A stretch of 57,828 nt of DNA from Lachnospiraceae bacterium. GTDB lineage: Bacteria > Bacillota > Clostridia > Lachnospirales > Lachnospiraceae. Made by a program: the position numbers and the translations under genes. The stretch's first letter is position 1, and every line of letters starts with the position of its first letter. The notes below the pieces were generated by a model. The model did no database searches. It saw only the letters and a program-made list of their open reading frames with translations, and was not told the origin of the DNA. Shown one piece after another: positions 1 through 8,878 of the stretch. The DNA is taken from the NCBI GenBank assembly GCA_017539565.1, contig JAFYCS010000062.1:1-57828 (forward strand), written 5' to 3'.

Positions 1-371
1 ACCGCAATTAGAATAACGTGATTTGCAGGCACTCATAAACATCCGGGGATGTGACCGCAAATATGAAAAAGTGAATTGCAGGCACTCAAAGACATCCGGG
101 AATGTGACCGCAAACAGGAAAATGCGAAGTGCAGGCACTCATGGCATACCCAGGAAGTGACCGCAATTAGAATAACGTGATTTGCAGGCACTCAAAGACA
201 TCCGGGGATGTGACCGCAAATATGAAAAAGTGAAATGCAGGCACTCATAGACATCCGGAAATGTGACCGCAAATATGAAAAAGCGAAATGCAGGCACTCA
301 AAGACATCCGGGGATGTGACCGCAATCAGGAAAAAGCGAATTGCAGGCACTCATTGCAACCCGGGGCATAG
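1..371. repeat. 53-bp tandem repeat array (7 units in window)
   Basis: Seven head-to-tail units of exactly 53 bp begin at 1, 54, 107, 160, 213, 266 and 319; the array runs off the left edge. Every unit keeps the core TGCAGGCACTCA, and most start ACCGCAA. Most units also carry an ACATCC-GG-GGATGT hairpin, although several have one-base breaks in it. GTGACCGCAA and TTGCAGGCAC can also pair imperfectly across the A-rich middle. The unit length is not a multiple of three and frames do not stay open, so it is not protein-coding. The whole unit is conserved, so there are no CRISPR-like spacers. Function is unknown; it could be a protein-binding array, a structured transcript or a plain satellite. 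Confidence 0.9.
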
Positions 372-424
372 AACCGTCGACAACACAGCAGAAAAGTAAC
401 GATCAGATGATGTAGTAAGAATCC

Positions 425-454
425 AAAAAAGAAAAAGGGGCATTAAACTGCCCC
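425..454 (-). terminator. Rho-independent terminator after the SpoU methyltransferase gene
   Basis: On the minus strand GGGGCA pairs with TGCCCC around a 6-nt loop (437-454), followed by TTTTTCTTTTTT. It sits 8 nt after the stop of the gene ending at 462 and closes the dnaE-pfkA-methyltransferase operon. Confidence 0.85.
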
Positions 455-461
455 TACGCTT

Positions 462-1262
462 TTATTTATATCCTCTCTGTCTTGCTGCCTCATATAGCAG
501 CAGCGCGGCACTGACTGATGCATTCAGCGATTCCGTCTTACCCGCCATAGGTATGTAGACCGTATCGTCTGCCCCGTCTATGGTTTCCTTTTTAAGGCCC
601 TTGCCTTCATTGCCGATTATAAAGGCCGCGCCTTCCGTATAATCCCTGCTGCTGAAGACTTCCGCACCTTCCATGGCAGCTGCGTGTATCTTTACCCCGC
701 GCTTCCTTAACACTCCGAAACAGAAGCTCAAGTCATTCAGCCTCATAAAGGGCAGGCGGAATATGGCGCCCATAGTGGAACGCACCACCTTGGGATTATA
801 TATGTCAGCGGTCATGCCTCCAAGTATCACCCCGTGGGCTCCCGCGGCTTCCGCTGTACGCAGCACCGTGCCCAGATTGCCGGGATCCTGAATATCTTCC
901 AGCAGTATCAAAAGCGGCGCCTTGCCTTCCGGAAGCAGTTCGTCCCATTCGTGCCTGCGTCTCTTTACCACCGCCAGCACGCCCTGGGGCGTTACCACAT
1001 CGGACATCTTCTCCATGACAGCCGTACTCACCATATCTACCCTGCCGTCACGCAGCAGCATATCCGGCTCCGAATGCCCACGCTGCTTAAGCATCTCAAG
1101 CCCCTCATCCGTAAAGTAAGCTTCCTTTATGTCGGATAAAGGTATCTCTTCAAAGAGCCTCACGCCCTCTGCCACGAAGACTCCCTCTTCTTCACGGAGA
1201 GCCGCCTTCTTATTAAGGGCCGTAACATGCTTGACCTTTTCGTTGGCAGGTGAACTTATCAC
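462..1262 (-). CDS. SpoU/TrmH-family RNA 2'-O-methyltransferase
   Basis: A 266-aa SPOUT methyltransferase that would transfer a methyl group from SAM to a ribose 2'-OH, most likely in 23S rRNA. The N-terminal 100 residues form the substrate-binding (L30e-like) domain, starting with the typical SPANEKVKH/AEGVRLFEE region. The three SPOUT motifs are visible: DIQDPGNLGTVLRTAEAAG, IGNEGKGL, and IPMAGKTESLNASVSAA near the C-terminus, which forms the knotted SAM site. The start is GTG at 1262, in a 4-bp GTGA overlap with the pfkA stop, so it is translationally coupled as the last gene of the dnaE operon. The family is clear; the exact target nucleotide (RlmB-like or other) cannot be told from sequence alone. 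Confidence 0.9.
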   Translation of the reverse strand: MISSPANEKVKHVTALNKKAALREEEGVFVAEGVRLFEEIPLSDIKEAYFTDEGLEMLKQRGHSEPDMLLRDGRVDMVSTAVMEKMSDVVTPQGVLAVVKRRRHEWDELLPEGKAPLLILLEDIQDPGNLGTVLRTAEAAGAHGVILGGMTADIYNPKVVRSTMGAIFRLPFMRLNDLSFCFGVLRKRGVKIHAAAMEGAEVFSSRDYTEGAAFIIGNEGKGLKKETIDGADDTVYIPMAGKTESLNASVSAALLLYEAARQRGYK

Positions 1263-2233
1263 AGTATCTTGCTCACCTCGTACTCATATTCGTTGATGCT
1301 CTTTTCCATGGCCAGAGCCTCATCTATATCAAAGTCCACGAACTTTCCGTTTTTCTGTGCCACCACACGGTTGCTTTTGCCTTCCTTTAAAAGATCAGCT
1401 GCCATAGCTCCCATTATGGATGCATAATAACGGTCCTTACAGCTGGGTGAACCGCCGCGCTGCATGTAGCCTAATATAGTAGCCCTGGTCTCCATTCCTG
1501 TAGCAGCCTCGATACGACGCGCCATGGATGTGGAATGGCCTATGCCTTCCGCATTTATGATGATATGATGCTTCTTGCCCTGCTTGCGGTTCTCAATGAT
1601 ATGATTTATGATGCCCTGCTCGTTATAATCGTATTTTTCGGGAAGCAGTATATCCTCTGCACCGTTGGCAACACCGCACCACAGAGCAATGTATCCGGCG
1701 CCGCGCCCCATTACCTCGATGATGGAGCAGCGCTCGTGTGAGGAGGAGGTATCCCTTACCTTATCGATGGCTTCCATGGCCGTATTGATAGCCGTGTCAA
1801 AACCGATGGTATAATCGGTGCAGGCGATATCCAGGTCGATGGTACCGGGAAGACCCACGGTATTGATGCCTTCGTGGGAAAGCTTCTGTGCACCGCGGTA
1901 GGATCCGTCACCGCCTATTACAACGATGCCGTCGATGCCGTGCTTCCTGCAGACCTCTGCGCCCTTCTTAACGCCCTCTTCCGTCTTGAATTCCAGGCAG
2001 CGCGCAGTTCCCAGAATGGTGCCGCCCAGACCGATTATCTCGGATACAGAGTGTCTGTCCATATCTATTATCTCTTCATTCAGAAGGCCCTGATAGCCTT
2101 TCTTTATTCCCTTTACATTAAGGCCGTTTGCAATAGCCTTACGTACAACAGCCCTGATAGCCGCATTCATTCCGGGCGAATCGCCGCCGCTGGTAAGAAC
2201 ACCTATGGTCTTTACTTCATTCTTTTTTGCCAT
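1259..2233 (-). CDS. pfkA: ATP-dependent 6-phosphofructokinase
   Basis: Glycolytic phosphorylation of fructose 6-phosphate to fructose 1,6-bisphosphate in the cytosol. The length of 324 aa is usual for bacterial PfkA. GVLTSGGDSPGMNAA opens the nucleotide site. VVIGGDGSYRGA keeps Gly after GGD, the ATP-type residue rather than the Asp of PPi-dependent enzymes. PGTIDLDIACTDYTIG holds the catalytic Asp pair; the usual TIDND reads TIDLD here but both Asp remain. MGRGAG and MQRGGSPSCKDR follow. The ATG has a clean AAGGAGGC ribosome site (2241-2248). It lies 62 nt after dnaE and overlaps the methyltransferase gene by 4 bp. Pairing with dnaE is common in Gram-positive bacteria. Confidence 0.97.
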   Translation of the reverse strand: MAKKNEVKTIGVLTSGGDSPGMNAAIRAVVRKAIANGLNVKGIKKGYQGLLNEEIIDMDRHSVSEIIGLGGTILGTARCLEFKTEEGVKKGAEVCRKHGIDGIVVIGGDGSYRGAQKLSHEGINTVGLPGTIDLDIACTDYTIGFDTAINTAMEAIDKVRDTSSSHERCSIIEVMGRGAGYIALWCGVANGAEDILLPEKYDYNEQGIINHIIENRKQGKKHHIIINAEGIGHSTSMARRIEAATGMETRATILGYMQRGGSPSCKDRYYASIMGAMAADLLKEGKSNRVVAQKNGKFVDFDIDEALAMEKSINEYEYEVSKIL

Positions 2234-2295
2234 CGTTATTGCCTCCTTACGGATAAACTTACCCCCGTGTATTTTATTCTATCACGCGCTATTTT

Positions 2296-5200
2296 TCAAT
2301 ATCTTTTAACACCGGGCATACGATAGGTCACCCGCACGTTTTCTTCTCCCAGCAGCTGATGCAGCGCTTCCCGCAGCTCCAGTCCCGCATGTACGGATAT
2401 GTTGTGGGGCAGCTCCTCCACCTTCTTTGTATCCGTGTAATAAAGCTTGACGCCGTCAAGTCCGTCGCTGCTCTCCATATAGCTGTATATCTTATCCCAG
2501 AGCTCATCCTTCTGCGCCATATCCTTAAACTGCAGCCACAAGGTTCTGGGAATATCGTCAAAAGCGTATACCGCATCGCAGATCAGCTTTCCGTCCTTGT
2601 CCTCTTCAAGACTCACGCGGCCGCTGACCATTATCTTATTACCTTCTGTTAAAAGCGCGGAAAACTGCTTATAGGTCTTGGGGAACATTATGACTTCCGC
2701 CTGGCCCACCACATCTTCCAGTGTTACAAAGGCCATGGCGTCACCCTTCTTGGTGAACTTGACGTTCACGTTCTCCACCATGCCGCCAAGGGTTATCTTC
2801 TCATTATCCTCAACGTTCATCTCATCCACGGCCTGTCCGTCGTCGGATACATTGAGCATCAGGTCCGCCGTGCTGTTGGTGATGAGCTTATCCCAGAGCC
2901 CGCTGTATTCTTCAAGAGGATGGCCGCTGACGTAGATGCCCAGCATCTCCTTCTCAAAGCCCAGCAGCATCTCACGGGGGTATTCGCCCACGTGCTCCGG
3001 CATCTTTATACGGAAGCTCTCTTTGTCCTCCTCACCTGCCAGGTCGAAGAGGCTCATCTGTCCGCTCATGGACTGCTTAAGGTTCTTCTGGGCCTGGTCC
3101 ATCATCTGCTGGTACACGCCCATAAGTGCCTTGCGGCTGTATCCGAAGCTGTCGAAAGCCCCGGCCTTTATCATATTTTCAACGGCGCGCTTATTGATAT
3201 CAAGCCCCGCCATACGATCAACAAAGTCGTTTAAATCCTTATAGAGCCCGTGCTTTTCGCGCTCTTCCACTATCTGCCTGATAACGCTGTGACCCACGCC
3301 TTTGATGGCGGTCAGCGCATAAAGGATACCGTCCTCCGATACCGCAAAACCCACATCTCCCTTGTTGATATCAGGCGGCATCAGCTTAAGCCCCATCTGT
3401 CTGGCTATCTGGTTATATGCCGCAACCTTGCCGGAAAACTGTATGACAGAGGTCATCAGTGCAGCCATGTATTCCTTCGGGTAATAGACCTTGAGCCATG
3501 CCGTCTGGTATGCCACCACCGCATAACATGCCGCATGGGATTTATTGAATCCGTACTTTGCAAAGTCTATCATCATATCGTAGACGCCTTCGGCAACGCG
3601 GCGGTCTATCCCCTTGTTTACGCAGCCGGGAACAGCCTTGGGCCACTGGTCCTCAGGCTTGCCCGCAGCACGGGCCTTCTCCACTTCCTCTGCATTTCCG
3701 CTGACGAAGATCTCTCTCTCGTATTCCATGACCTCCTGCTTTTTCTTGCTCATGGCGCGGCGCACGTTGTCGGAACGGCCCAGGGTATAGCCTGCCAGCT
3801 CACGCACTATCTGCATTACCTGCTCCTGATAGACTATGCAGCCGTAGGTAGGCGCAAGTATGGGCTCCAGCTCCTTGCAGGCGTAGCTTACGCTGTCCGG
3901 ATCCTCTTTGCTCTTTATATACCGGGGTATCATTTCCATAGGGCCCGGGCGGTACAGGGAAATACCGGCTATAACGTCTTCCAGGCTGCCGGGCTTAAGC
4001 TCCTTCATGAAGTTCTTCATGCCGCTGCTCTCCAGCTGGAATATACCCTCGCATTTACCCGTGCTTATATAGGCGAATACCTTGGGATCGTTGTAATCCA
4101 GCTTTGAAAGATCTATCTCTTTCCCGCTGCTCTTCTTTATATTCTCTATCGCGTTCTGTATGACTTCCAGGTTACGAAGCCCCAGGAAGTCCATCTTCAG
4201 AAGCCCCAGGCGCTCCAGGGTGGTCATGGTAAACTGCGTGGTGATGGGACCGTCGGCACCGCTGCGGCTTAAGGGCACGAACTCATCCGCCGCCTCCGGA
4301 CAGATGACCACGCCTGCAGCATGCATGGATGTATGCCTGGGCAGGCCCTCCAGCTTCATACAGGTATCTATGAGTTTGTGTACCTCATCGTCACCGTCGT
4401 ATGCGGCTTTAAGATCCGGGTTCATCTCCAGCGCTTTCTTTAAGGTAATGCCCAGCTCCGCAGGTACCATCTTGGCCAGCATATCGCAGCGTGCATAGGA
4501 TAAGTCCATGGCGCGTCCCACGTCCCTGATGACGCCCCTGGCCTGCAGTGTACCGAAGGTAACGATCTGCACCACCTTCTCATGGCCGTATTTTTCACTT
4601 ACATAATCGATGACTTCCTGACGGCGCTCCGGTCCGAAGTCAACGTCTATATCGGGCATGGACACACGCTCGGGATTAAGGAAACGCTCAAAGAGCAGGC
4701 TGTAACGTATGGGGTCGATGTCCGTGATCTTCAGGCAATAGGAAACCAGGCTGCCGGCGGCGCTGCCGCGTCCGGGGCCTACAGGTATGCCATGCTCTTT
4801 TGAGAAATTGATGAAATCCCAGACTATAAGGAAATAGTCCACAAAGCCCATCTCCTTTATAACGGAGAGCTCATAATCAAGGCGGGCCCTGAGCTCCTCT
4901 TCAGAATGACCAGGTGCCCTCTCAACTTCCGTGATATCCTTCATCTGGTCGGGCAGGGAGTAGGCTTCTTCTCCGATATGATAACGTTCCTTTAAACCTT
5001 TATCGCAGAGGAAATTCAGATAGCTCCAGGGATCGTAGCCTTCCGGCACCTCGAAATGAGGGAGCTTGCTCTCTCCGAATACGATATCAACATTGCAGCG
5101 CTCCGCTATACGCACCGTATTCTCTATAGCTTCAGAAGCATAGGGAAAGAGCAGGCGCATCTCGTCTTCGCTCTTAACATAGTACTGGCCGCCTTCATAA

Positions 5201-5910
5201 CGCATGCGGTTCTCATCAGTCACCTTTGCCTGGGTCTGTATGCACAGCAGCACATCATGGGACTCCGCATCATCCGCATAAGTATAGTGGCAGTCGTTGG
5301 TAGCCACCAGCGGGATATCCAGCTCCTTACTGATGGTCATTAGTTCCATATTTACAAGGCGCTGGGCAGGTATTCCGTGATCCTGCAGTTCCAGGAAATA
5401 ATTGCCTGCGCCGAAGGTATCCTTAAACCACTTAGCCTCTGCCCTGGCATCGTCGAGCTGTCCGCGCTGTATCATGCGCGGCAGCGATCCCGCAAGGCAG
5501 GCTGATAAGCATATCAGGCCTTCATGGTATTTTTCCAGTACTTCCTTATCAACACGTGGCCTGTAATAGAAGCCCTCGGTAAAGCCTATGGAGACTATCT
5601 TCATCAGGTTGTGATAACCTGTCTGGTTCTCTGCAAGCAGGATAAGATGATTGTAGCGCTCATCACCGCCGGTGAGCTCCTTATCAAAACGGGAGCCCGG
5701 TGCCACATATACCTCACAGCCAAGGATGGGCTTGATGCCCTCTTTCTTAGCCGCTTCATAGAAGTCCACCACGCCGTACATGACTCCGTGATCGGTTATG
5801 GCTGCGGCTTCCATCCCCAGCTCTTTAACGCGTTTCACATATTCTTTTATCTTATTGGAACCGTCCAGAAGACTGTATTCCGTATGCACATGCAGATGAA
5901 CAAATGACAA
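2296..5910 (-). CDS. dnaE: DNA polymerase III alpha subunit (DnaE type)
   Basis: Replicative C-family DNA polymerase of 1204 aa. The N-terminal PHP domain starts FVHLHVHTEYSLLDG. The palm carries PDIDVDFGPERR, the metal-binding Asp pair, and GPGRGSAAGSLVSYCL precedes it. The fingers region contains the YQEQVMQI segment and the C-terminal third has a helix-hairpin-helix and OB-fold (ITLGGMVENVNVKFTKKG). It lacks the 3'-5' exonuclease insertion of PolC. The start is TTG at 5910, chosen because an AGGAGGG site lies 7 nt upstream (5918-5924) and the PHP motif begins immediately after. It is the first gene of an operon with pfkA and a SpoU methyltransferase. A promoter at 5949-5977 fits. Confidence 0.97.
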   Translation of the reverse strand: MSFVHLHVHTEYSLLDGSNKIKEYVKRVKELGMEAAAITDHGVMYGVVDFYEAAKKEGIKPILGCEVYVAPGSRFDKELTGGDERYNHLILLAENQTGYHNLMKIVSIGFTEGFYYRPRVDKEVLEKYHEGLICLSACLAGSLPRMIQRGQLDDARAEAKWFKDTFGAGNYFLELQDHGIPAQRLVNMELMTISKELDIPLVATNDCHYTYADDAESHDVLLCIQTQAKVTDENRMRYEGGQYYVKSEDEMRLLFPYASEAIENTVRIAERCNVDIVFGESKLPHFEVPEGYDPWSYLNFLCDKGLKERYHIGEEAYSLPDQMKDITEVERAPGHSEEELRARLDYELSVIKEMGFVDYFLIVWDFINFSKEHGIPVGPGRGSAAGSLVSYCLKITDIDPIRYSLLFERFLNPERVSMPDIDVDFGPERRQEVIDYVSEKYGHEKVVQIVTFGTLQARGVIRDVGRAMDLSYARCDMLAKMVPAELGITLKKALEMNPDLKAAYDGDDEVHKLIDTCMKLEGLPRHTSMHAAGVVICPEAADEFVPLSRSGADGPITTQFTMTTLERLGLLKMDFLGLRNLEVIQNAIENIKKSSGKEIDLSKLDYNDPKVFAYISTGKCEGIFQLESSGMKNFMKELKPGSLEDVIAGISLYRPGPMEMIPRYIKSKEDPDSVSYACKELEPILAPTYGCIVYQEQVMQIVRELAGYTLGRSDNVRRAMSKKKQEVMEYEREIFVSGNAEEVEKARAAGKPEDQWPKAVPGCVNKGIDRRVAEGVYDMMIDFAKYGFNKSHAACYAVVAYQTAWLKVYYPKEYMAALMTSVIQFSGKVAAYNQIARQMGLKLMPPDINKGDVGFAVSEDGILYALTAIKGVGHSVIRQIVEEREKHGLYKDLNDFVDRMAGLDINKRAVENMIKAGAFDSFGYSRKALMGVYQQMMDQAQKNLKQSMSGQMSLFDLAGEEDKESFRIKMPEHVGEYPREMLLGFEKEMLGIYVSGHPLEEYSGLWDKLITNSTADLMLNVSDDGQAVDEMNVEDNEKITLGGMVENVNVKFTKKGDAMAFVTLEDVVGQAEVIMFPKTYKQFSALLTEGNKIMVSGRVSLEEDKDGKLICDAVYAFDDIPRTLWLQFKDMAQKDELWDKIYSYMESSDGLDGVKLYYTDTKKVEELPHNISVHAGLELREALHQLLGEENVRVTYRMPGVKRY

Positions 5911-5948
5911 TGCGTGACCCTCCTATCCATACCGAACAGACATTCTGT

Positions 5949-5977
5949 ATTATATCAAAAAGGGAGGGTCTGCGCAA
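5949..5977 (-). promoter_or_regulatory. Promoter of the dnaE-pfkA operon
   Basis: Minus-strand TTGCGC (5972-5977), 17-bp spacer, TATAAT (5949-5954), with TGA directly before the -10 as an extended -10. The -35 and spacer lie inside the metK terminator hairpin. Predicted 5' end near 5942. Confidence 0.7.
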
Positions 5978-5992
5978 GGCAAACCTCCCTTT
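5957..5992 (-). terminator. metK terminator
   Basis: AAAGGGAGG pairs with CCTCCCTTT (5959-5992) and is followed on the minus strand by TTTTT. It lies 46 nt after the metK stop. Confidence 0.8.
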
Positions 5993-6037
5993 AATAAATA
6001 CTATAATGTATTGGTTAAATCTACTCTTTCAAGATCC

Positions 6038-7225
6038 TTACAGATACTTCTTCAGCGCCTCAGCCTTATCGGTTGCTTCCCAGGGAAGGGAAACGTCGTC
6101 ACGGCCGAAGTGGCCGTATGCTGCGGTCTGCTTGTAGATGGGTCTGCGAAGGTCGAGCATCTTGATGATGCCTGCGGGACGCAGGTCAAAGTTCTCACGG
6201 ATGATCTCCAGGATCCTGGTCTCGGGAAGCTTGCCCGTGCCAAAGGTATCAACGCGTACGGAAGTGGGCTGTGCCACACCTATAGCGTAGGAAAGCTGGA
6301 TCTCGCACTTGTCAGCCAGGCCTGCTGCCACGATGTTCTTTGCAACGTAGCGTGCCGCATAAGCTGCGGAACGGTCTACCTTGGTGCAGTCCTTACCGGA
6401 AAAAGCACCGCCGCCGTGACGTGCATATCCGCCGTAGGTGTCTACGATTATCTTACGGCCGGTAAGACCGGAATCTCCGTTGGGTCCGCCGATAACGAAA
6501 CGGCCGGTAGGATTGATGAATATCTTGGTATCTGCATCTACCATCTCTGCAGGCAGCACGGGATCAAGTACGTACTTCTTAACATCCTCGTGTATCTGCT
6601 CCTGAGTAACGTCAGCTGCGTGCTGGGTGGAGATAACAACTGCCTCAAGTCTCTTGGCCTTGCCGTTCTCATCATACTCAACGGATACCTGGCTCTTGCC
6701 GTCGGGACGGAGATATGAAAGGGTGCCGTCCTTACGTACCTTGGTAAGCTGTCTGGTAAGCTTGTGTGCCAGGGAGATGGGATAAGGCATGAACTCTTTG
6801 GTCTCATTGGTAGCGAAACCGAACATCATACCCTGATCGCCAGCGCCTATAGCCTCGATCTGCTCATCGCTCATCTTGTTTTCCTTAGCTTCAAGTGCCT
6901 TGTCAACGCCCATTGCGATATCTGCGCTCTGCTTGTCCAGAGCCACGATAACACCGCAGGTGTTGCAGTCAAAGCCCTTATCGGAATGATCGTAACCGAT
7001 CTCCTTTATGGTATTACGCACGATAGACTGGATATCCACGTTAGCCTTGGTGGTTATCTCGCCCATTACCAATACCAGACCGGTGGTTATAGCGGTCTCG
7101 CAGGCAACACGGCTCATGGGATCCTGTGCCATCAGCGCATCGAGCACTGCATCGGAGATGTTGTCACAGATCTTGTCGGGATGACCTTCCGTCACCGACT
7201 CGGATGTAAATAAGATTTTTTCCAT
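6038..7225 (-). CDS. metK: S-adenosylmethionine synthetase
   Basis: Makes SAM from methionine and ATP in the cytosol. Hallmarks run in order: [22 protein letters not shown] at the N-terminus, [12 protein letters not shown] (methionine/ATP loop), [34 protein letters not shown], and [11 protein letters not shown]. The size of about 395 aa is typical. An in-frame ATG 15 nt upstream (7240) would put the GGAGG ribosome site (7233-7237) inside the gene, so the ATG at 7225, 7 nt after that site, is chosen. It is a single-gene unit: promoter at 7476-7504, SAM-I riboswitch plus terminator in the leader, and its own terminator downstream. Expression should fall when SAM is plentiful. Confidence 0.97.
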   Translation of the reverse strand: MEKILFTSESVTEGHPDKICDNISDAVLDALMAQDPMSRVACETAITTGLVLVMGEITTKANVDIQSIVRNTIKEIGYDHSDKGFDCNTCGVIVALDKQSADIAMGVDKALEAKENKMSDEQIEAIGAGDQGMMFGFATNETKEFMPYPISLAHKLTRQLTKVRKDGTLSYLRPDGKSQVSVEYDENGKAKRLEAVVISTQHAADVTQEQIHEDVKKYVLDPVLPAEMVDADTKIFINPTGRFVIGGPNGDSGLTGRKIIVDTYGGYARHGGGAFSGKDCTKVDRSAAYAARYVAKNIVAAGLADKCEIQLSYAIGVAQPTSVRVDTFGTGKLPETRILEIIRENFDLRPAGIIKMLDLRRPIYKQTAAYGHFGRDDVSLPWEATDKAEALKKYL

Positions 7226-7288
7226 CGATTTTTCCTCCATTATGGAAATGCTGGCGAAGTCCCCCGATCATGAAAATCTTCATCGTAT

Positions 7289-7315
7289 AAAAAAACCGCT
7301 TAACGAAATAAGCGG
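7289..7315 (-). terminator. SAM riboswitch terminator (expression platform)
   Basis: CCGCTTA pairs with TAAGCGG around a 6-nt loop, then TTTTTTT on the minus strand. Its 5' arm contains CTTATT (plus 7307-7312 complement), which can instead pair with AATAAG of the aptamer P1 3' strand (plus 7335-7340). This gives an antiterminator when SAM is absent. Confidence 0.88.
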
Positions 7316-7332
7316 ATCATACATGACAGACC

Positions 7333-7446
7333 CTCTTATTGTTCGAAGACATTAAAGCTGCCTTATCGCTCAGGTTGGCACCTTCCTATGCAAGGGGTTG
7401 CCGTGGCTTCACAGGTCCTATGTACCTCCACCACTCTGAATAAGAG
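7333..7446 (-). ncRNA. SAM-I (S-box) riboswitch aptamer upstream of metK
   Basis: The minus strand reads P1 CTCTTATT ... AATAAGAG (7446 to 7333). Inside are the S-box signatures CAGAGTGGTGGAGG, GAAGCCACGGCAACC, AAGGTGCCAA and CCTGAGCGATAAGGCAG. These match the kink-turn, P3 and P4 elements of the SAM-I class by recall. Gene context (metK) agrees. Binding of SAM stabilises P1 and releases the terminator at 7289-7315. Confidence 0.95.
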
Positions 7447-7458
7447 AACTTCTCAATA

Positions 7459-7476
7459 TTTTGTTTGCAAACAAAA
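7459..7476. promoter_or_regulatory. 18-bp perfect palindrome at the metK start site
   Basis: TTTTGTTTGCAAACAAAA is an exact palindrome that touches the -10 box and covers the predicted start of transcription of metK. It could be a repressor operator acting in addition to the riboswitch, or a 5'-end hairpin on the leader. No regulator is recognised. Confidence 0.5.
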
Positions 7477-7504
7477 GAATACTCTATATATTGAAGTGTG
7501 TCAA
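7476..7504 (-). promoter_or_regulatory. metK promoter
   Basis: Minus-strand TTGACA (7499-7504), 17-bp spacer, TATTCT (7476-7481). It fires into the S-box leader. Confidence 0.8.
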
Positions 7505-7523
7505 TACGGAAACGAAAAAAATT

Positions 7524-7552
7524 TTGACATTTGGGGGCAAGTGCATTATAAT
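7524..7552 (+). promoter_or_regulatory. murA promoter
   Basis: TTGACA (7524-7529), 17-bp spacer, TATAAT (7547-7552): full sigma-A consensus, 30 nt before the murA start and divergent from metK. Confidence 0.88.
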
Positions 7553-7582
7553 TACTGAGATTAAATCGAACTGAGGTTAGTT

Positions 7583-8875
7583 ATGGACAGGTATGCAATT
7601 TGGGGAGGACCTCATCTGCAGGGCGAGGTACAGATAGGCGGAGCAAAGAATGCCGCTCTTGCCATACTGGCAGCTGCAGTAATGACAAACGACCCCGTAC
7701 GCATTGAAAATGTACCCGCCGTAACCGATGTGAACGTGCTGCTCACGGCAATGGAGCAGATAGGCGTAAAGATAGAACGCCCCGACAGGCACACGGTAGT
7801 TATCGACGGTTCCAAGATAGAAAGCAATATAATAAACGACGAATATCTGAAGCGCATCAGGGCTTCTTATTATCTTGTTGGCGCGCTTTTAGGCAAGAAC
7901 CGCCAGGCGCAGGTTCCGCTTCCCGGCGGCTGCAATATCGGCGTGCGTGCCATCGACCAGCACATCAAGGGCTTTTCCGCACTGGGTGCAAAAGTAAGGA
8001 TAATCCACGGCTGCATCAGTGCCGAGGCTAAGGAGCTGCGCGGTAATCATATCTTCCTGGATAAAGTTTCGGTAGGTGCCACCATCAATATCATGATGGC
8101 TTCCACCCTGGCTGCAGGAAAGACCATAATCGAGAATGCTGCCAAGGAGCCCCACGTGGTTGACCTGGCAAACTTCTTAAACAGCTGCGGCGCCAATATC
8201 AAGGGTGCCGGAACCGATGTTATAAGGATCAAAGGCGTTGAGCGTCTTCACGGCACCGAATACGCCATAATCCCCGATCAGATAGAAGCAGGAACTTATA
8301 TGCTGGCATCAGCCGCATGTCACGGCGATGTGCTGGTACGCGGCGTTATCCCCAGGCATCTGGAATGTATCACCGCAAAGCTCTGTGAGATCGGATGCCA
8401 TATCACCGAATATGACGATGCAGTAAGGGTTTCCGCACCGGAGCCGCTTACTTCCACCCAGGTAAAGACACTTCCCTACCCCGGTTTCCCTACCGATATG
8501 CAGCCTCAGATCACCGTGGCTCTGGGACTGGCACAGGGTACCAGTATCGTTACCGAAGGTATATTTGAGAACCGCTTCAAGTACGTGGATGAACTGATCC
8601 GCATGGGCGCCTCCATCAAGGTTGAGGGCAACATGGCAGTCATCACCGGCGTTAACCGCTATTACGGGGCCAGCATAACGGCACCGGATCTGCGTGCTGG
8701 CGCTGCTTTAGTCATCGCAGCTCTGGCTGCAGAGGGCGAGACAATTGTAGAAGATACACGCTTCGTCGAACGCGGTTATGAAGATTTCGAACTGAAATTA
8801 AAGGGACTCGGGGCAAGGATCGAAAAGGTCAGCTCCGACCGTGAATTACAAAAGGCCAGACTGAAGCTGGCCTGA
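7583..8875 (+). CDS. murA: UDP-N-acetylglucosamine 1-carboxyvinyltransferase
   Basis: First committed step of peptidoglycan synthesis: transfer of enolpyruvate from PEP to UDP-GlcNAc, in the cytosol. At 430 aa it has the usual size. GGAKNAALAILAA holds the catalytic Lys-Asn near residue 22. LPGGCNIGVRAIDQH contains the active-site Cys that fosfomycin attacks in this family. IPDQIEAGTYM and PYPGFPTDMQPQ are the other signatures. The ATG at 7583 follows a modest GAGG site (7573-7576). It is a single plus-strand gene between two minus-strand units, transcribed from a consensus promoter and ending 3 nt before the convergent HD-GYP gene. Confidence 0.97.
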   Translation: MDRYAIWGGPHLQGEVQIGGAKNAALAILAAAVMTNDPVRIENVPAVTDVNVLLTAMEQIGVKIERPDRHTVVIDGSKIESNIINDEYLKRIRASYYLVGALLGKNRQAQVPLPGGCNIGVRAIDQHIKGFSALGAKVRIIHGCISAEAKELRGNHIFLDKVSVGATINIMMASTLAAGKTIIENAAKEPHVVDLANFLNSCGANIKGAGTDVIRIKGVERLHGTEYAIIPDQIEAGTYMLASAACHGDVLVRGVIPRHLECITAKLCEIGCHITEYDDAVRVSAPEPLTSTQVKTLPYPGFPTDMQPQITVALGLAQGTSIVTEGIFENRFKYVDELIRMGASIKVEGNMAVITGVNRYYGASITAPDLRAGAALVIAALAAEGETIVEDTRFVERGYEDFELKLKGLGARIEKVSSDRELQKARLKLA

Positions 8876-8878
8876 AGA

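Noticed and set aside
1-371. CRISPR array
   Set aside because: The entire 53-bp unit is conserved; there are no unique spacers and no cas genes nearby.
7225-7240. metK start at the upstream ATG (7240)
   Set aside because: That start would place the GGAGG ribosome site inside the gene. The second ATG has ideal spacing and matches the family N-terminus.
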